Assembly (NCBI RefSeq): GCF_017894385.1
Contig: NZ_CP059560.1
Coordinates: 2,976,001 to 3,040,000 of the forward strand
Length of the DNA: 64,000 bases
Source: Aromatoleum petrolei
GTDB lineage: Bacteria; Pseudomonadota; Gammaproteobacteria; Burkholderiales; Rhodocyclaceae
Direction: 5' to 3'
In this document: positions 1 through 9,377 of the stretch, piece by piece
How positions within the stretch are numbered: position 1 is the stretch's first letter
Layout of the letters: every line of letters begins with the position of its first letter
Notes under the pieces: generated by a model
The model's database searches: none
Told to the model about the DNA's origin: nothing
Seen by the model: only the letters and a program-made list of their open reading frames with translations
Program-made: the position numbers and the translations under genes

Positions 1-1
1 G

Positions 2-595
2 GAATACGCCCAGTTTGGTCGCGGTCACGGCCACGACCTTGCCGACTTCGCGATGTACCACAAGGCGCGCGGCCTGCGCTGGCCGGTCGTCGAGGGCAAG
101 GAAACCCTGTGGCGCTTCCGCGAAGGCTACGACCCCTACGTCAAGACCGGCGAGGGCGTGAAGTTCTACGGCCACAAGGACGGCAAGGCGATCATTTTCG
201 CGCTGCCCTACCAGGATCCGCCGGAGATGCCGGACAAGGAATACGACATGTGGCTGTGTACCGGCCGCGTCCTCGAGCATTGGCACACCGGCACGATGAC
301 GCGTCGCGTGCCCGAGCTGCACCGCTCGGTGCCCGAGGCGCAGATCTTCATGCACCCGGACGACGCGACGAAACGCGGACTGCAGCGCGGCATGATGGTC
401 AAGGTCGCTTCGCGTCGCGGCGAGATCACCGCGCGCCTGGAGACCCGCGGCCGCAACAAGCCGCCCGTCGGCCTCATCTTCATCCCGTTCTTCGACGAAG
501 GGCGCCTGGTGAACAAGCTCACCTTGGATGCCACCTGTCCGATCTCCAAGGAAACGGACTTCAAGAAGTGCGCCGTCAAGGTGCTCAAGGTTTGA
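2..595 (+). CDS. napA: NapA, periplasmic nitrate reductase catalytic subunit (3' fragment)
   Basis: This is the C-terminal part (about 198 codons) of the molybdenum bis-MGD nitrate reductase NapA, which reduces nitrate to nitrite in the periplasm. The reading frame is open from the left edge, so the 5' end lies outside the window. The visible part matches the molybdopterin dinucleotide-binding domain at the end of the family, including the stretch [20 protein letters not shown] and the terminal [19 protein letters not shown]. The Mo-ligand cysteine, the Tat signal and the [4Fe-4S] site would be upstream and cannot be checked. It is followed 26 nt later by napG, so it belongs to a nap operon. 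Identity is near certain from the conserved C-terminus and the napGHBC context. Confidence 0.97.
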   Translation, partial: EYAQFGRGHGHDLADFAMYHKARGLRWPVVEGKETLWRFREGYDPYVKTGEGVKFYGHKDGKAIIFALPYQDPPEMPDKEYDMWLCTGRVLEHWHTGTMTRRVPELHRSVPEAQIFMHPDDATKRGLQRGMMVKVASRRGEITARLETRGRNKPPVGLIFIPFFDEGRLVNKLTLDATCPISKETDFKKCAVKVLKV

Positions 596-621
596 CGGAA
601 TAGGGCAGCGGAGCGCGGATC

Positions 622-1485
622 ATGGGTGACATGCAGGACAAGCCGGTCGGCCAGGCAGGCGCCTCGCCCCGCCGCCGCTTCCTCCGGGAAGTGGCGGGGG
701 TGGCGGGAGGCGCCTGCCTGCTGTCGCTCGGCGTCGGCCTGTACGCGAAGCAGGCCAGCGCCCTGCCCGCGGTCGCCCTGCGCCCGCCCGGCGCACTCGC
801 CGAAGACGACTTCCTCGCCGCCTGCGTGCGCTGCGGCCTGTGCGTGCGCGACTGTCCCTACGACACGCTGAAGCTCGCAGCGCTGGGCGAAGCCGTCCCC
901 ACCGGCACCCCCTACTTCAATGCACGCCAGATCCCGTGCGAGATGTGCGAGGACATCCCCTGCGTCGCAGCGTGCCCGACCGGCGCGCTCGACCGCAGCC
1001 TCACCGACATCGGCAAGGCGCGCATGGGCCTCGCGGTGCTGATCGACCACGAGACCTGCCTCAACTTCCTCGGCCTGCGCTGCGACGTCTGCTACCGCGT
1101 GTGCCCGGTCATCGACAAGGCGATCACCCTGGAACGCCAGCACAACCCGCGCTCCGACCGCCACGCGATGCTGCTGCCCACCGTGCACTCGGACTACTGC
1201 ACGGGTTGCGGCAAATGCGAGAAGTCCTGCGTGCTGCCCGGCGAAGCGGCGATCAAGGTGCTGCCGGTCAAGCTCGCCCAAGGGTCGAAGGCCGAGCACT
1301 ACCGCAAGGGCTGGGAAGAAAAAGAAGCCGCCGGCCAGTCCCTGATCGGCGAGCAGATCGAACTGCCCGCGCGTGGCCTCGAAGACAAGGCCTATGGCGA
1401 CACGCGCGTGCTGCCCGGCCAGGGGCCGGTGCCGGCCACGCCCGCCCGTCCGGGCAGCGGCCTCGACTCGGGGTGGAAGCCATGA
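622..1485 (+). CDS. napG: NapG, ferredoxin-type quinol dehydrogenase iron-sulfur subunit
   Basis: NapG (287 aa) is a periplasmic four-cluster ferredoxin that works with membrane NapH to pass electrons from quinol towards the NapBC/NapA system. A twin-arginine signal is visible near the N-terminus ([10 protein letters not shown] followed by a hydrophobic run), consistent with Tat export of a protein folded around its clusters. Four cysteine groups follow: [35 protein letters not shown] and [11 protein letters not shown], matching the MauM/NapG family. The stop codon overlaps the napH start by 4 nt (ATGA), so the two are translationally coupled. A second ATG lies three codons into the chosen start and cannot be excluded. 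Confidence 0.96.
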   Translation: MGDMQDKPVGQAGASPRRRFLREVAGVAGGACLLSLGVGLYAKQASALPAVALRPPGALAEDDFLAACVRCGLCVRDCPYDTLKLAALGEAVPTGTPYFNARQIPCEMCEDIPCVAACPTGALDRSLTDIGKARMGLAVLIDHETCLNFLGLRCDVCYRVCPVIDKAITLERQHNPRSDRHAMLLPTVHSDYCTGCGKCEKSCVLPGEAAIKVLPVKLAQGSKAEHYRKGWEEKEAAGQSLIGEQIELPARGLEDKAYGDTRVLPGQGPVPATPARPGSGLDSGWKP

Positions 1486-2360
1486 GCGCTGCCACGACCA
1501 AGACCGCACGCCCGCGCATCGGCGCCGAAGCCATCGCCGGCAAGGGCTGGCTGGGCGCGCACAACTGGCTCATCTTGCGCCGCCTGTCCCAGCTCGGCAT
1601 CCTCGCGCTGTTCCTCGCCGGTCCGTGGTTCGGGGTGTGGATCGTCAAGGGCAACCTTTCGTCGAGCCTCACGCTCGACTTGCTGCCGCTCACCGATCCC
1701 TTCCTGCTCGCACAGTCGCTCGCGGCCGGAACGCTCCCCTACAAGGAGGCCCTGATCGGCGCCGGCATCGTCGTCGCCTTCTACCTCGCCGTCGGCGGCC
1801 GCGTGTTCTGCTCGTGGGTGTGCCCGATGAACCTCGTCACCGACGCCGCCGCCTGGCTGCGCCGGCGCCTCGGCCTCAAGGGCGGCAAAATCCCCTCCGG
1901 CGACACGCGCTACTGGCTGCTCGGCTTCATGCTGCTCGCCGCCTTCGCCACCGGCAGCCTCGCGTGGGAATGGGTCAATCCGGTGTCGATGCTGCATCGC
2001 GGCCTCATCTTCGGCTTCGGCCTCGCGTGGGGCATCGTCGGCGGGGTCTTCCTCTACGACCTCCTGATCGCCACGCGCGGCTGGTGCGGCCACCTCTGCC
2101 CGATGGGCGCCTTCTACAGCCTGCTCGGCAGCACCGCGCTGGTCCGCGTAAGCGCCGCACACCGCAGCGCCTGCGACGACTGCATGGACTGCTTTGCCGT
2201 CTGTCCCGAACCCCAGGTCATCCGCCCCGCCCTCAAGGCGGCCGGCCAGGATCATCCCGTCATCCTCGACCGCAACTGCACCAACTGTGGCCGTTGCATC
2301 GATGTGTGCGGCAAGAACGTTTTTCGAATCACGACCCGATTTGATAGGAGCGAGTCATGA
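1482..2360 (+). CDS. napH: NapH, membrane quinol dehydrogenase component of the Nap pathway
   Basis: NapH (292 aa) is an inner-membrane ferredoxin-type protein that with NapG oxidises quinol for nitrate reduction. Several hydrophobic helices are visible. Two CxxxCP motifs lie at membrane borders (CSWVCP and CGHLCP), followed by two C-terminal [4Fe-4S] motifs ([12 protein letters not shown] and [12 protein letters not shown]), the arrangement typical of NapH. The frame is open far upstream, but the ATG overlapping the napG stop gives the normal family length and a sensible cytoplasmic N-terminus, so the longer form was rejected. The stop codon overlaps the napB start (ATGA). Confidence 0.95.
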   Translation: MSAATTKTARPRIGAEAIAGKGWLGAHNWLILRRLSQLGILALFLAGPWFGVWIVKGNLSSSLTLDLLPLTDPFLLAQSLAAGTLPYKEALIGAGIVVAFYLAVGGRVFCSWVCPMNLVTDAAAWLRRRLGLKGGKIPSGDTRYWLLGFMLLAAFATGSLAWEWVNPVSMLHRGLIFGFGLAWGIVGGVFLYDLLIATRGWCGHLCPMGAFYSLLGSTALVRVSAAHRSACDDCMDCFAVCPEPQVIRPALKAAGQDHPVILDRNCTNCGRCIDVCGKNVFRITTRFDRSES

Positions 2361-2809
2361 AAAAACAGACCCGTAACCTGACGCTGGCGCTCGTTGCCGC
2401 CGTGAGTTTCGGTTTCCTCGGCGGACAGGCCGCCTTCGCCCAGCAGGTGCAGAGTCTGCGCGGCGCACCCGTCGACGCCGCCGAGCCGGTCACCCCGGCG
2501 GCGCACATCCGGCCCGACGGACCGGCCATCGCGCGCGACTACGTGCAGCAGCCGCCCTTGATTCCGCACAAGGTTGAGGGCTACGAGGTCACCAAGAATT
2601 TCAACAAGTGCATGGACTGCCACGCGTGGAGCCGCTACCAGGAGTTCAACGCGACCAAGGTCAGCCTTACCCACTTCAAGGACCGCGACGGCGGCGAACT
2701 CTCCAACATCTCGCCGCGCCGCTACTTCTGCCTGCAGTGCCACATCCCCCAGACCGACGCCAAGCCTTTGGTCGACAACAACTTCAAACGCGCCGAGGGC
2801 CTGCGCTGA
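2357..2809 (+). CDS. napB: NapB, diheme cytochrome c subunit of nitrate reductase
   Basis: NapB (150 aa) is the periplasmic diheme small subunit that donates electrons directly to NapA. A Sec signal peptide is clear ([10 protein letters not shown]..., cleavage after AFA). Two heme c motifs, CMDCH and CLQCH, are present, with additional histidines (for example IPHK and LTHF) suitable as distal ligands, as expected for bis-His NapB. The gene is translationally coupled to napH. Its hemes require the cytochrome c maturation system encoded immediately downstream. Confidence 0.96.
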   Translation: MKKQTRNLTLALVAAVSFGFLGGQAAFAQQVQSLRGAPVDAAEPVTPAAHIRPDGPAIARDYVQQPPLIPHKVEGYEVTKNFNKCMDCHAWSRYQEFNATKVSLTHFKDRDGGELSNISPRRYFCLQCHIPQTDAKPLVDNNFKRAEGLR

Positions 2810-2839
2810 TCCTCGACGCCTAACGGACAGGGAACCAAC

Positions 2840-3478
2840 ATGACCCAGGACAACAACAACGCGAAGGGCAGCCTGTGGCAGCGCCTGCGTCGCCTAGCCT
2901 TCGGCGTCGTCGGCATTGCCTTCGTCGCCGGCATCATCTTCTGGGGCGGCTTCAACACGGTGCTTGAGCTCACCAACCGCGAAGCCTTCTGCATCGGCTG
3001 CCACGAGATGAAGGAAAACGTGTTCAAGGAGTACCGCAATACCATCCACTACCAGAACCGCACCGGTGTGCGTGCGACCTGCCCGGACTGCCACGTGCCC
3101 AAGGAGTGGATCCCCAAGATCATCCGCAAGATCCAGGCGTCCAACGAGGTCTTCCACCACCTCCTCGGTTCGATTGACACCCCGGAGAAGTTCAACGCCA
3201 AACGCGTCCAGCTCGCCCAGAACGAATGGCGCCGCATGAAGAAGAACAACTCGCAGGAGTGCCGCAACTGCCACAACTACGAGTACTTCGACTACTCCGT
3301 GCAGGGCCGCCGCTCGAACAAGGCGCACCAGGCCGGCTTGGCCGAAGGCAAGACTTGCATCGACTGCCACAAGGGAGTCGCCCACTCCCTGCCGCCGATC
3401 GCGCAGGACATCGGCGCCGCGCGTGAGAGCGTCGCCCCGGAGGTCTTCCATCCGCCCGCAGCGCCCGCTCAGCAGTAA
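2840..3478 (+). CDS. napC: NapC, membrane-anchored tetraheme quinol dehydrogenase
   Basis: NapC (212 aa) belongs to the NapC/NirT family: one N-terminal transmembrane helix followed by a periplasmic tetraheme domain that oxidises quinol and reduces NapB. The helix is visible at about residues 19-38. Four CxxCH motifs follow: CIGCH, CPDCH, CRNCH and CIDCH. Length and motif spacing are normal for the family. It is the last gene of the nap operon, followed by a hairpin with a T run. Having both NapC and NapGH suggests two quinol entry routes, as seen in several nap operons. Confidence 0.95.
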   Translation: MTQDNNNAKGSLWQRLRRLAFGVVGIAFVAGIIFWGGFNTVLELTNREAFCIGCHEMKENVFKEYRNTIHYQNRTGVRATCPDCHVPKEWIPKIIRKIQASNEVFHHLLGSIDTPEKFNAKRVQLAQNEWRRMKKNNSQECRNCHNYEYFDYSVQGRRSNKAHQAGLAEGKTCIDCHKGVAHSLPPIAQDIGAARESVAPEVFHPPAAPAQQ

Positions 3479-3502
3479 TACTCCCGGCGCGTGCTGGTCC
3501 CG

Positions 3503-3541
3503 CCGCGATTTCACCTATCCACTGGTGATATCGCGGTTTTT
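3503..3541 (+). terminator. Rho-independent terminator after napC
   Basis: Arms at 3503-3515 and 3524-3536 form a 13-bp stem with one mismatch around an 8-nt loop, followed by TTTTT at 3537-3541. It sits 25 nt after the napC stop and before the ccmA start at 3593, so it separates the nap and ccm operons. It also argues against an earlier ccmA start. Confidence 0.75.
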
Positions 3542-3592
3542 CCCATTTTTGGGGCTCCCGCATCGGTCCTGTCTGTGGTTAAATCCACGCCC

Positions 3593-4219
3593 ATGCTTTA
3601 TGCCAACGATCTCGCCTGCGTTAAGGGTGACCGCCCGCTGTTCCGTGGCCTTTCCCTGCGGGTCGCTCCGGGGGATCTGCTGCGCGTCGCCGGCCCCAAC
3701 GGATACGGCAAGACCAGCCTGCTGCGCATCCTGTGCGGTCTCGCGATGCCAGAAAGCGGCGAAATTCGCTGGAACGACGTCCCCATCAATCGCGATCGCG
3801 AAAGCTACCATCGTTCCCTGCTGTACCTCGGCCACGCTCCCGCGCTCAACGACCTTCTCTCGCCGCTCGAAAACCTGCGCTTCGCCTGCTCCTCCGGGGG
3901 CGACAAGGTCGACGAAGACGCATGCATCGACGCGTTGGTGCGCATCGGCCTCGCCCAGCAGCTCGATCTGCCCGCCCGCGTCCTGTCGCAGGGGCAGCGC
4001 CGGCGGGTCGGCCTCGCACGCCTGTTTCTCGAAGCCGACCGCAAACTGTGGATCCTCGACGAACCTTTCACTGCGCTCGACGTTGCGGCGGTGGCCGACC
4101 TCACTGACACCCTTTCCGAACATTGCGCCGCCGGCGGCATGGTGGTGCTCACGACCCACCAGGACGCCCCCTTCGCCAAGGCCCCGACGGTGCTCGATCT
4201 TGCCGAGGTAGCCTGTTGA
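3593..4219 (+). CDS. ccmA: CcmA, ATPase of the heme-release ABC complex
   Basis: CcmA (208 aa) is the cytoplasmic ATPase that with CcmB and CcmC frees holo-CcmE for System I cytochrome c maturation. The Walker A motif GPNGYGKT, the ABC signature LSQGQRRRVGLARL and the Walker B LWILDEPFTALD are all readable. The frame is open upstream to 3491, but that extension covers the nap terminator and has no ABC homology. The ATG at 3593, giving MLYANDLACVKGD, yields the usual family length. The stop overlaps the ccmB start by 4 nt (TTGA). Confidence 0.95.
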   Translation: MLYANDLACVKGDRPLFRGLSLRVAPGDLLRVAGPNGYGKTSLLRILCGLAMPESGEIRWNDVPINRDRESYHRSLLYLGHAPALNDLLSPLENLRFACSSGGDKVDEDACIDALVRIGLAQQLDLPARVLSQGQRRRVGLARLFLEADRKLWILDEPFTALDVAAVADLTDTLSEHCAAGGMVVLTTHQDAPFAKAPTVLDLAEVAC

Positions 4220-4893
4220 GTCGCGCCCTGGGTCCTTTTACCGCGGTCCTCGGCCGCGATCTCCTGCTTGCGTGGCGCGGCCGCGCCGACGTCCTCGTCA
4301 CGCTTGCGTTCTTCGTCGTCGTCGTGTGTCTCTTCCCCTTCGGGGTCGGGGCCGAGCCCAACCAGCTGCGCGCCATCGCGCCGGGTGTGCTATGGGTGGC
4401 GGCCCTGCTGTCCACCCTGCTGTCTCTGCACCGCCTGTTTGCCCAGGATCACGCCGACGGCACGCTCGAACAGCTCCTGCTCACGCCCGAGCCGACCGTC
4501 CTCTGGGTCGTCGCGAAGATCAGCGCCCACTGGATCGCTACCGGTCTGCCGCTGGTTGTCGTTGCGCCCGGCCTCGCTCTGCTCTTCGACGTGGAGCAGG
4601 GGGCGCTGGGGGTGCTGATCCTGTCCCTCGCGCTCGGGACCCCGATCCTCGCGCTGCTCGGCGCGGTCGGTGCCGCGCTCACCCTCGGGCTGCGCGGTGG
4701 CGGCATGTTGCTCGCGCTGCTGGTATTGCCGCTCTTCGTGCCGGTGCTGATCTTCGGTGCGGGGGCAGTCGATGCCTACCTCTCCGGCGTTGGGGCGCAG
4801 GCACATCTTTTGCTTCTAGGTGGCGGCCTGCTGGCTACCCTGGCCCTCGCACCGCTGGCCTGTGCGGCAGCCCTCCGAATCGCGGTTGAATGA
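4216..4893 (+). CDS. ccmB: CcmB, heme ABC complex membrane subunit
   Basis: CcmB (225 aa) is the six-helix permease partner of CcmA. The protein starts LSRALGPFTAVLGRDLLLAWRGR and continues with alternating hydrophobic helices. The region following the first helix pair (TLLSLHRLFAQDHADGTLEQLLLTP) is characteristic of the family. The chosen start is a TTG overlapping the ccmA stop, because the only upstream starts lie well inside ccmA and give an arginine-rich extension unlike CcmB. The stop overlaps the ccmC ATG. Confidence 0.92.
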   Translation: MSRALGPFTAVLGRDLLLAWRGRADVLVTLAFFVVVVCLFPFGVGAEPNQLRAIAPGVLWVAALLSTLLSLHRLFAQDHADGTLEQLLLTPEPTVLWVVAKISAHWIATGLPLVVVAPGLALLFDVEQGALGVLILSLALGTPILALLGAVGAALTLGLRGGGMLLALLVLPLFVPVLIFGAGAVDAYLSGVGAQAHLLLLGGGLLATLALAPLACAAALRIAVE

Positions 4894-5666
4894 TGAAAGA
4901 CATGCAAAAGCCTGAACGCAGCAAGAGTATTTTCCGCTTTGCTGCTCCCCAGATGTTCTACCCGCTGGCCGGCAAGCTCGCCCCCTGGTTCGCAGGCATC
5001 TCCGCCGTTCTCGCGGCGGCTGGCCTGTGGCTGGGTTTCTTCGTCGCGCCGACCGATGCCGTGCAGGGCGACGTCTACCGCGTCATCTACATCCACGTCG
5101 CAGCGGCCTGGATGTCGATGTTCGTCTATCTCGTCATGGCCTTCTGGTCCTTCGTCGGCTTGGTCATGAACACGCGCCTGTCCTTCATCATGTCGCAGGC
5201 GCTTGCGCCCACCGGCGCCATGTTCTGCTTCGTCGCGCTGTGGACCGGTGCGCTGTGGGGCAAGCCGACCTGGGGCGCCTACTGGGTGTGGGACGCGCGC
5301 CTGACTTCCCAATTGCTGCTTCTTTTCCTGTATTTGGGATTCATGGCCCTCACACGGGCGATCGAAGACCCGCGTCGCGCCGATAAGGCCGGGGCGATCA
5401 TCGCACTCGTCGGCGCGGTCAACGTGCCCATCATCTATTTCTCCGTGAAGTGGTGGAATACGCTGCATCAGGGCGCCTCCGTCAGTCTCAACAAAGCGCC
5501 TTCGATGGCAACGACCATGCTGACCGGAATGCTGGTCATGGCGCTCGCGGCATGGGCCTACACCATCGCTGTGACGCTGTGGCGCGTGCGCTCGCTGATC
5601 CTCGAACGCGAGCGCCATACCGACTGGGTTGCGGCGGAACTGAATGCGCTGGAGGGCAAGATCTGA
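4890..5666 (+). CDS. ccmC: CcmC, heme-handling protein that loads CcmE
   Basis: CcmC (258 aa) presents heme to the heme chaperone CcmE at the periplasmic face. The tryptophan-rich signature WGKPTWGAYWVWDARLT is present. So are the two histidines known as heme ligands in the family, in YIHVAAAW and WNTLHQG. Six hydrophobic segments are visible. Compared with the orphan copy at 22189-22962, this one keeps every key residue. Its stop overlaps the ccmD start by 1 nt. Confidence 0.95.
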   Translation: MMKDMQKPERSKSIFRFAAPQMFYPLAGKLAPWFAGISAVLAAAGLWLGFFVAPTDAVQGDVYRVIYIHVAAAWMSMFVYLVMAFWSFVGLVMNTRLSFIMSQALAPTGAMFCFVALWTGALWGKPTWGAYWVWDARLTSQLLLLFLYLGFMALTRAIEDPRRADKAGAIIALVGAVNVPIIYFSVKWWNTLHQGASVSLNKAPSMATTMLTGMLVMALAAWAYTIAVTLWRVRSLILERERHTDWVAAELNALEGKI

Positions 5667-5878
5667 TGCAGTGGGAATCCTGGAGCGCCTTCTGGGACAT
5701 GGGCGGATTCGCCTCGTTCGTGTGGGGCAGTTACGGCGTGACGCTGTTGCTCGTGGTCGGGGAACTGTTCCTCGTCGTGCGTCGTCGTAGGGATACCGTA
5801 CGGCGCCTGTTGCGCCTGCGTCGAGCCAATGCGGCCGGCGCGGGCGGGCGCCGTGCTTTTGAGGAGATCGTTGAATGA
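5666..5878 (+). CDS. ccmD: CcmD, small membrane protein of the CcmCDE complex
   Basis: CcmD (70 aa) is a single-helix protein that helps release holo-CcmE from CcmABC. It opens with [24 protein letters not shown], matching the family pattern (W-x-x-F-x-x-M-G-x-x-x-x-Y-V-W). A transmembrane helix and an arginine-rich cytoplasmic tail follow. The frame is open further upstream, but the ATG touching the ccmC stop is the family start. The stop overlaps ccmE. Confidence 0.92.
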   Translation: MQWESWSAFWDMGGFASFVWGSYGVTLLLVVGELFLVVRRRRDTVRRLLRLRRANAAGAGGRRAFEEIVE

Positions 5879-6321
5879 AACCCCGTAGCAAACGGCTCAT
5901 GCTGCTCGGCGGCGCCGTCGCACTGCTGATTGGGGCGGTGGCCCTCGTGCTCACCGCCTTCCAGGAGAACCTCGTGTTCTTCCACACCCCCACCGAGGTC
6001 GCCGAAGGCAAGGCGCCGACCGGCCGCACCTTCCGCATCGGCGGACTCGTCGAACCCGGCTCCATCAAGCGCGCGGCCGATGGCCTCACGGTGCAGTTCG
6101 CGATCACCGATACCGCGAAGGTCATCCCCGTGACCTACAAGGGCTCGCTGCCCGATCTCTTCAGCGAGGGCAAGGGCGCCGTGGTGCAGGGCAAGATGGG
6201 AGCGGACGGCCAGTTCGCCGCGTCCGAAGTGCTCGCCAAGCATGACGAGAACTACATGCCGCCGGAAGCCCAGCACGCGGTCGATCAGGCGCAGAAGACC
6301 GCCAAGACGGTGAAGCAATGA
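5875..6321 (+). CDS. ccmE: CcmE, periplasmic heme chaperone
   Basis: CcmE (148 aa) covalently carries heme on a histidine and passes it to CcmF/CcmH. An N-terminal signal anchor (residues about 8-28) precedes the OB-fold domain, which contains [11 protein letters not shown] and [16 protein letters not shown]. The heme-binding histidine lies in [12 protein letters not shown] near the C-terminus. Length and motifs are standard. It overlaps ccmD and ccmF by 4 nt each. Confidence 0.96.
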   Translation: MKPRSKRLMLLGGAVALLIGAVALVLTAFQENLVFFHTPTEVAEGKAPTGRTFRIGGLVEPGSIKRAADGLTVQFAITDTAKVIPVTYKGSLPDLFSEGKGAVVQGKMGADGQFAASEVLAKHDENYMPPEAQHAVDQAQKTAKTVKQ

Positions 6322-8291
6322 TTCCCGAACTAGGGCACTTTTCCCTCATCCTCGCGCTGATCCTTGCCCTCGTGCAGGGCGTCGTTCCTCTCGTCGGCGC
6401 GAGCCGCAACCGCCTCGCGCTGATGTCCGTCGGACGTACGGCAGCACAAGGCCAGTTCCTCTTCATCGCGTTCTCCTTCGGCTGTCTCACCTGGTCCTTC
6501 ATCAACAGCGACTTCTCGCTGCAACTCGCCGCCAGCAACTCGCATTCGGCGACGCCGCTGATCTACAAGATCACCGGCGTGTGGGGCAACCACGAAGGCT
6601 CGCTGCTGCTGTGGGCGATGTCCCTCGCGCTGTGGACCGTCGCCGTGACCGTGTTCAGCCGCAACCTGCCCGAAATTTTCATGGCGCGCGTGCTCGGTGT
6701 ACTCGGGCTGGTCAGCAGCGGCTTCCTGCTGTTCCTGTTGGTCACGTCCAACCCGTTCGACCGCCTCCTGCCCGCCGCGCCCGACGGCCGCGACCTCAAT
6801 CCGCTGTTGCAGGATCCGGGCATGATCATCCATCCGCCGCTGCTCTACATGGGCTACGTCGGTTTCTCGGTCGCCTTCGCGTTCGCAATCGCCGCGTTGC
6901 TGTCCGGCCGAATGGACGCCGCGTGGGCGCGCTGGTCGCGTCCGTGGACTACGGTCGCGTGGGTCTTCCTCACGGCGGGCATCACGATAGGCTCGGGCTG
7001 GGCCTACTACGAACTGGGTTGGGGGGGCTGGTGGTTCTGGGATCCGGTTGAGAACGCCTCCTTCATGCCGTGGCTGTTGGGCACCGCGCTGATGCACTCT
7101 CTGGCCGTTACGGAAAAGCGCGGCGCCTTTCGCAGTTGGACGGTGCTCCTCGCCATCGGGGCATTCTCGCTGTCGCTGATGGGCACCTTCCTGGTCCGTT
7201 CCGGCGTGCTGACCTCCGTGCATGCCTTCGCCACCGATCCCGCACGTGGTCTCTTCGTGCTGGCGCTGCTGGTCTTGGTGATCGGCGTTTCGCTCGCGCT
7301 GTTCGCTTGGCGTGCCCCCACCCTGGCCGGAGGCGGCAGCTTCGGGCTCGTGTCGCGCGAGGCCGCGCTGCTCGGCAACAACGTCCTGCTGTCCGTTGCC
7401 AGCGGCTCCGTGCTGCTCGGCACCCTCTATCCCCTGTTCATCGATGCGCTGAATCTCGGCAAGATCTCAGTCGGGCCGCCCTACTTCGAGACCGTGTTCG
7501 TGCCACTGATGACCCCGGTGATCGTCCTGATGATGATTGGTCCGTTCGTGCGCTGGAAGGGCGACGACGGCAACCGCATCCTGCGTAAAATCGGACCGGG
7601 CCTGGTAGCGAGCATCGTGCTTGGCATTGGCGCGGCCTACGCGATCGGACATGTCACGTGGCGCACCATCCTCGGACTGTCACTCGCGGCCTGGGTCCTG
7701 ATCGGCAGCGTTCAGATCCTCTGGCAGCGCCTCTCCGATCGTGCGGGGGCAGGCACGGGGGCGCGCCTGCGCGGCATCCCCGCCGCATGGTGGGGAATGT
7801 GGCTCGCGCACCTGGGGATCGGTGTCTTCATCATCGGCGTTGCCATGGTCGGCAGCCTTAACAGCCAGATCCAGGTCAAGATGCTGGCCGGCGATACGGC
7901 GCAGCTGGCCGGCTACACCTTCACCTTCCGTGGCGTGTCCAATGCGCCCGGCCCGAACTACGCGGCGGCCCGCGCGACGATCGAGGTCAGCCGCGGCGGC
8001 GTCACGTTCGCGACGCTCACGCCCGAGAAGCGCTTCTACGAAGCGCAGGGTATGCCGATGACCGAGGCTTCGATCGATATCGGACCGCTCCGCGACGTGT
8101 ACGTGAACCTCGGCGACCAGCTCGAGGATGGCGCCTGGGTCGTCGGCCTGTTTTACCGTCCGTTCATCAGCTGGATCTGGTTCGGCTGCACCCTGATGGC
8201 GCTCGGAGGCATCTTCGCCGCTGCCGACCGCCGCTATCGCCGTCTGGCCGAGCGCGAAGCCCCTGCCGGGGCGGCGCGCCAGGTTGCCTGA
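6318..8291 (+). CDS. ccmF: CcmF, cytochrome c heme lyase subunit
   Basis: CcmF (657 aa) is the large integral membrane subunit of the System I synthetase that attaches heme to CxxCH motifs. It has many transmembrane helices and the WWD domain [20 protein letters not shown]. Flanking histidines include [24 protein letters not shown] follows the WWD segment, and a large periplasmic C-terminal domain precedes the last helix. Length is normal. It lies between ccmE and ccmG. Confidence 0.96.
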   Translation: MIPELGHFSLILALILALVQGVVPLVGASRNRLALMSVGRTAAQGQFLFIAFSFGCLTWSFINSDFSLQLAASNSHSATPLIYKITGVWGNHEGSLLLWAMSLALWTVAVTVFSRNLPEIFMARVLGVLGLVSSGFLLFLLVTSNPFDRLLPAAPDGRDLNPLLQDPGMIIHPPLLYMGYVGFSVAFAFAIAALLSGRMDAAWARWSRPWTTVAWVFLTAGITIGSGWAYYELGWGGWWFWDPVENASFMPWLLGTALMHSLAVTEKRGAFRSWTVLLAIGAFSLSLMGTFLVRSGVLTSVHAFATDPARGLFVLALLVLVIGVSLALFAWRAPTLAGGGSFGLVSREAALLGNNVLLSVASGSVLLGTLYPLFIDALNLGKISVGPPYFETVFVPLMTPVIVLMMIGPFVRWKGDDGNRILRKIGPGLVASIVLGIGAAYAIGHVTWRTILGLSLAAWVLIGSVQILWQRLSDRAGAGTGARLRGIPAAWWGMWLAHLGIGVFIIGVAMVGSLNSQIQVKMLAGDTAQLAGYTFTFRGVSNAPGPNYAAARATIEVSRGGVTFATLTPEKRFYEAQGMPMTEASIDIGPLRDVYVNLGDQLEDGAWVVGLFYRPFISWIWFGCTLMALGGIFAAADRRYRRLAEREAPAGAARQVA

Positions 8292-8299
8292 GAGGTTCC

Positions 8300-8896
8300 A
8301 TGAAAGCGAAGTTCCTAGTCCCCCTCTTTATTTTCCTGCTGTTGGCCGGTTTTCTTGGTTATGGCTTGAAACTCAATCCGCGCGAGGTGCCTTCACCCCT
8401 GATCGGCAAACCGGCGCCGGCGTTCCGCGTGCCGCAGTTGCAGGCCGAGGACAAGACCATCGCTCCGGAGGATCTGAAGGGGCGTGTGTGGCTCCTCAAC
8501 GTCTGGGCCTCGTGGTGCATCTCATGCCGCTACGAACATCCGGTCCTGGTGGATTTCGCCCGCAACAGCCCGGTGCCCATCATTGGCCTGAACTACAAGG
8601 AGTTGCGCGGTGACGGCGCACTCGATGTGAAGGGGCTGGATCCGGCGACCGAATTGGCCAGCGCGCGCCAGCGTGCCCGCCAGTGGCTTGTCGAGCATGG
8701 TGGCGATCCCTACACGGTGTCCGCGGTCGACCTGGATGGACGCATCGGCATCGACTACGGGGTCTACGGCGTTCCGGAAACCTTCCTGATCGACCAGCAG
8801 GGTGTGATCCGTTACAAGCACATCGGTCCGATCACCCCGGAGTCGCTGCGCGACGTGCTGGTGCCCAAGATTGCGGAGCTGCAGCGTGCGAGCTGA
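8300..8896 (+). CDS. ccmG: CcmG/DsbE, membrane-anchored thiol reductase for cytochrome c maturation
   Basis: CcmG (198 aa) keeps apocytochrome cysteines reduced. An N-terminal hydrophobic anchor (residues about 5-22) is followed by a thioredoxin fold with the active site WASWCISC and the cis-proline loop GVYGVPETFLID. The GVYGVPE motif is diagnostic of DsbE/CcmG rather than general thioredoxins. It starts 8 nt after ccmF and is followed within 4 nt by ccmH. Confidence 0.94.
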   Translation: MKAKFLVPLFIFLLLAGFLGYGLKLNPREVPSPLIGKPAPAFRVPQLQAEDKTIAPEDLKGRVWLLNVWASWCISCRYEHPVLVDFARNSPVPIIGLNYKELRGDGALDVKGLDPATELASARQRARQWLVEHGGDPYTVSAVDLDGRIGIDYGVYGVPETFLIDQQGVIRYKHIGPITPESLRDVLVPKIAELQRAS

Positions 8897-8900
8897 GCTG

Positions 8901-9377
8901 ATGCGCCGCTTGGCGCTTGTTGCGGCCCTGTCGCTGCCCTTGGCGGCCCATGCCGGTGAAGCCGCGCCGGTCGCCGACGATCCTGCCCTCGAGGAGCGAG
9001 TGATGCGCCTGTCGCACGACCTGCGCTGCCTCGTCTGCCAGAACCAGTCGATCGCGGAGTCCAATGCTCCGCTGGCCGTCGATCTGCGCAACCAGGTGCG
9101 TGAGCAGTTCCTCGCCGGCAAGGACGAAGCGGCGGTCGTCGACTATCTCGTCGCCCGCTACGGCGATTTCGTGCTCTACCTGCCGCCGTTCAACGCGACG
9201 ACGCTGCTGCTCTGGCTCGGGCCGGCGCTATTGCTCGTCGCCGGGGCCGGATGGCTCGGCTGGCGCCTGCGCAGGCGTGTGCGCGAGGCGCCGCCACCCC
9301 TGAGCGCGGAAGAGCACGCCCGCGCCGCCGCGCTGCTTGATGGCACCGCCAAACCTTCCCAGGAGTCCCGCTCGTGA
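8901..9377 (+). CDS. ccmH: CcmH, thiol-disulfide component of the heme lyase
   Basis: CcmH (158 aa) is an exported membrane protein whose LRCLVCQNQSI motif (CxxC) handles apocytochrome thiols. A signal peptide (MRRLALVAALSLPLAAHA) and one C-terminal transmembrane helix are visible. The frame is open to 8871 and a GTG at 8886 region is possible, but the ATG at 8901, just after the ccmG stop, gives a standard signal peptide and no overlap. The C-terminal tail is alanine- and proline-rich. It is coupled to ccmI by a 4-nt overlap. Confidence 0.93.
   Translation: MRRLALVAALSLPLAAHAGEAAPVADDPALEERVMRLSHDLRCLVCQNQSIAESNAPLAVDLRNQVREQFLAGKDEAAVVDYLVARYGDFVLYLPPFNATTLLLWLGPALLLVAGAGWLGWRLRRRVREAPPPLSAEEHARAAALLDGTAKPSQESRS

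Noticed and set aside
840..1481. Upstream extension of napH
   Set aside because: The frame is open but lies inside napG, and the ATG at 1482 gives the normal family length and a 4-nt coupled overlap.
208..1509. Long open frame on the minus strand opposite napA/napG
   Set aside because: It is antisense to clearly conserved nap genes; its arginine- and valine-rich composition is typical of shadow frames in GC-rich DNA.
3491..3592. Earlier start for ccmA
   Set aside because: The extension covers the nap terminator and adds sequence without resemblance to ABC ATPases.
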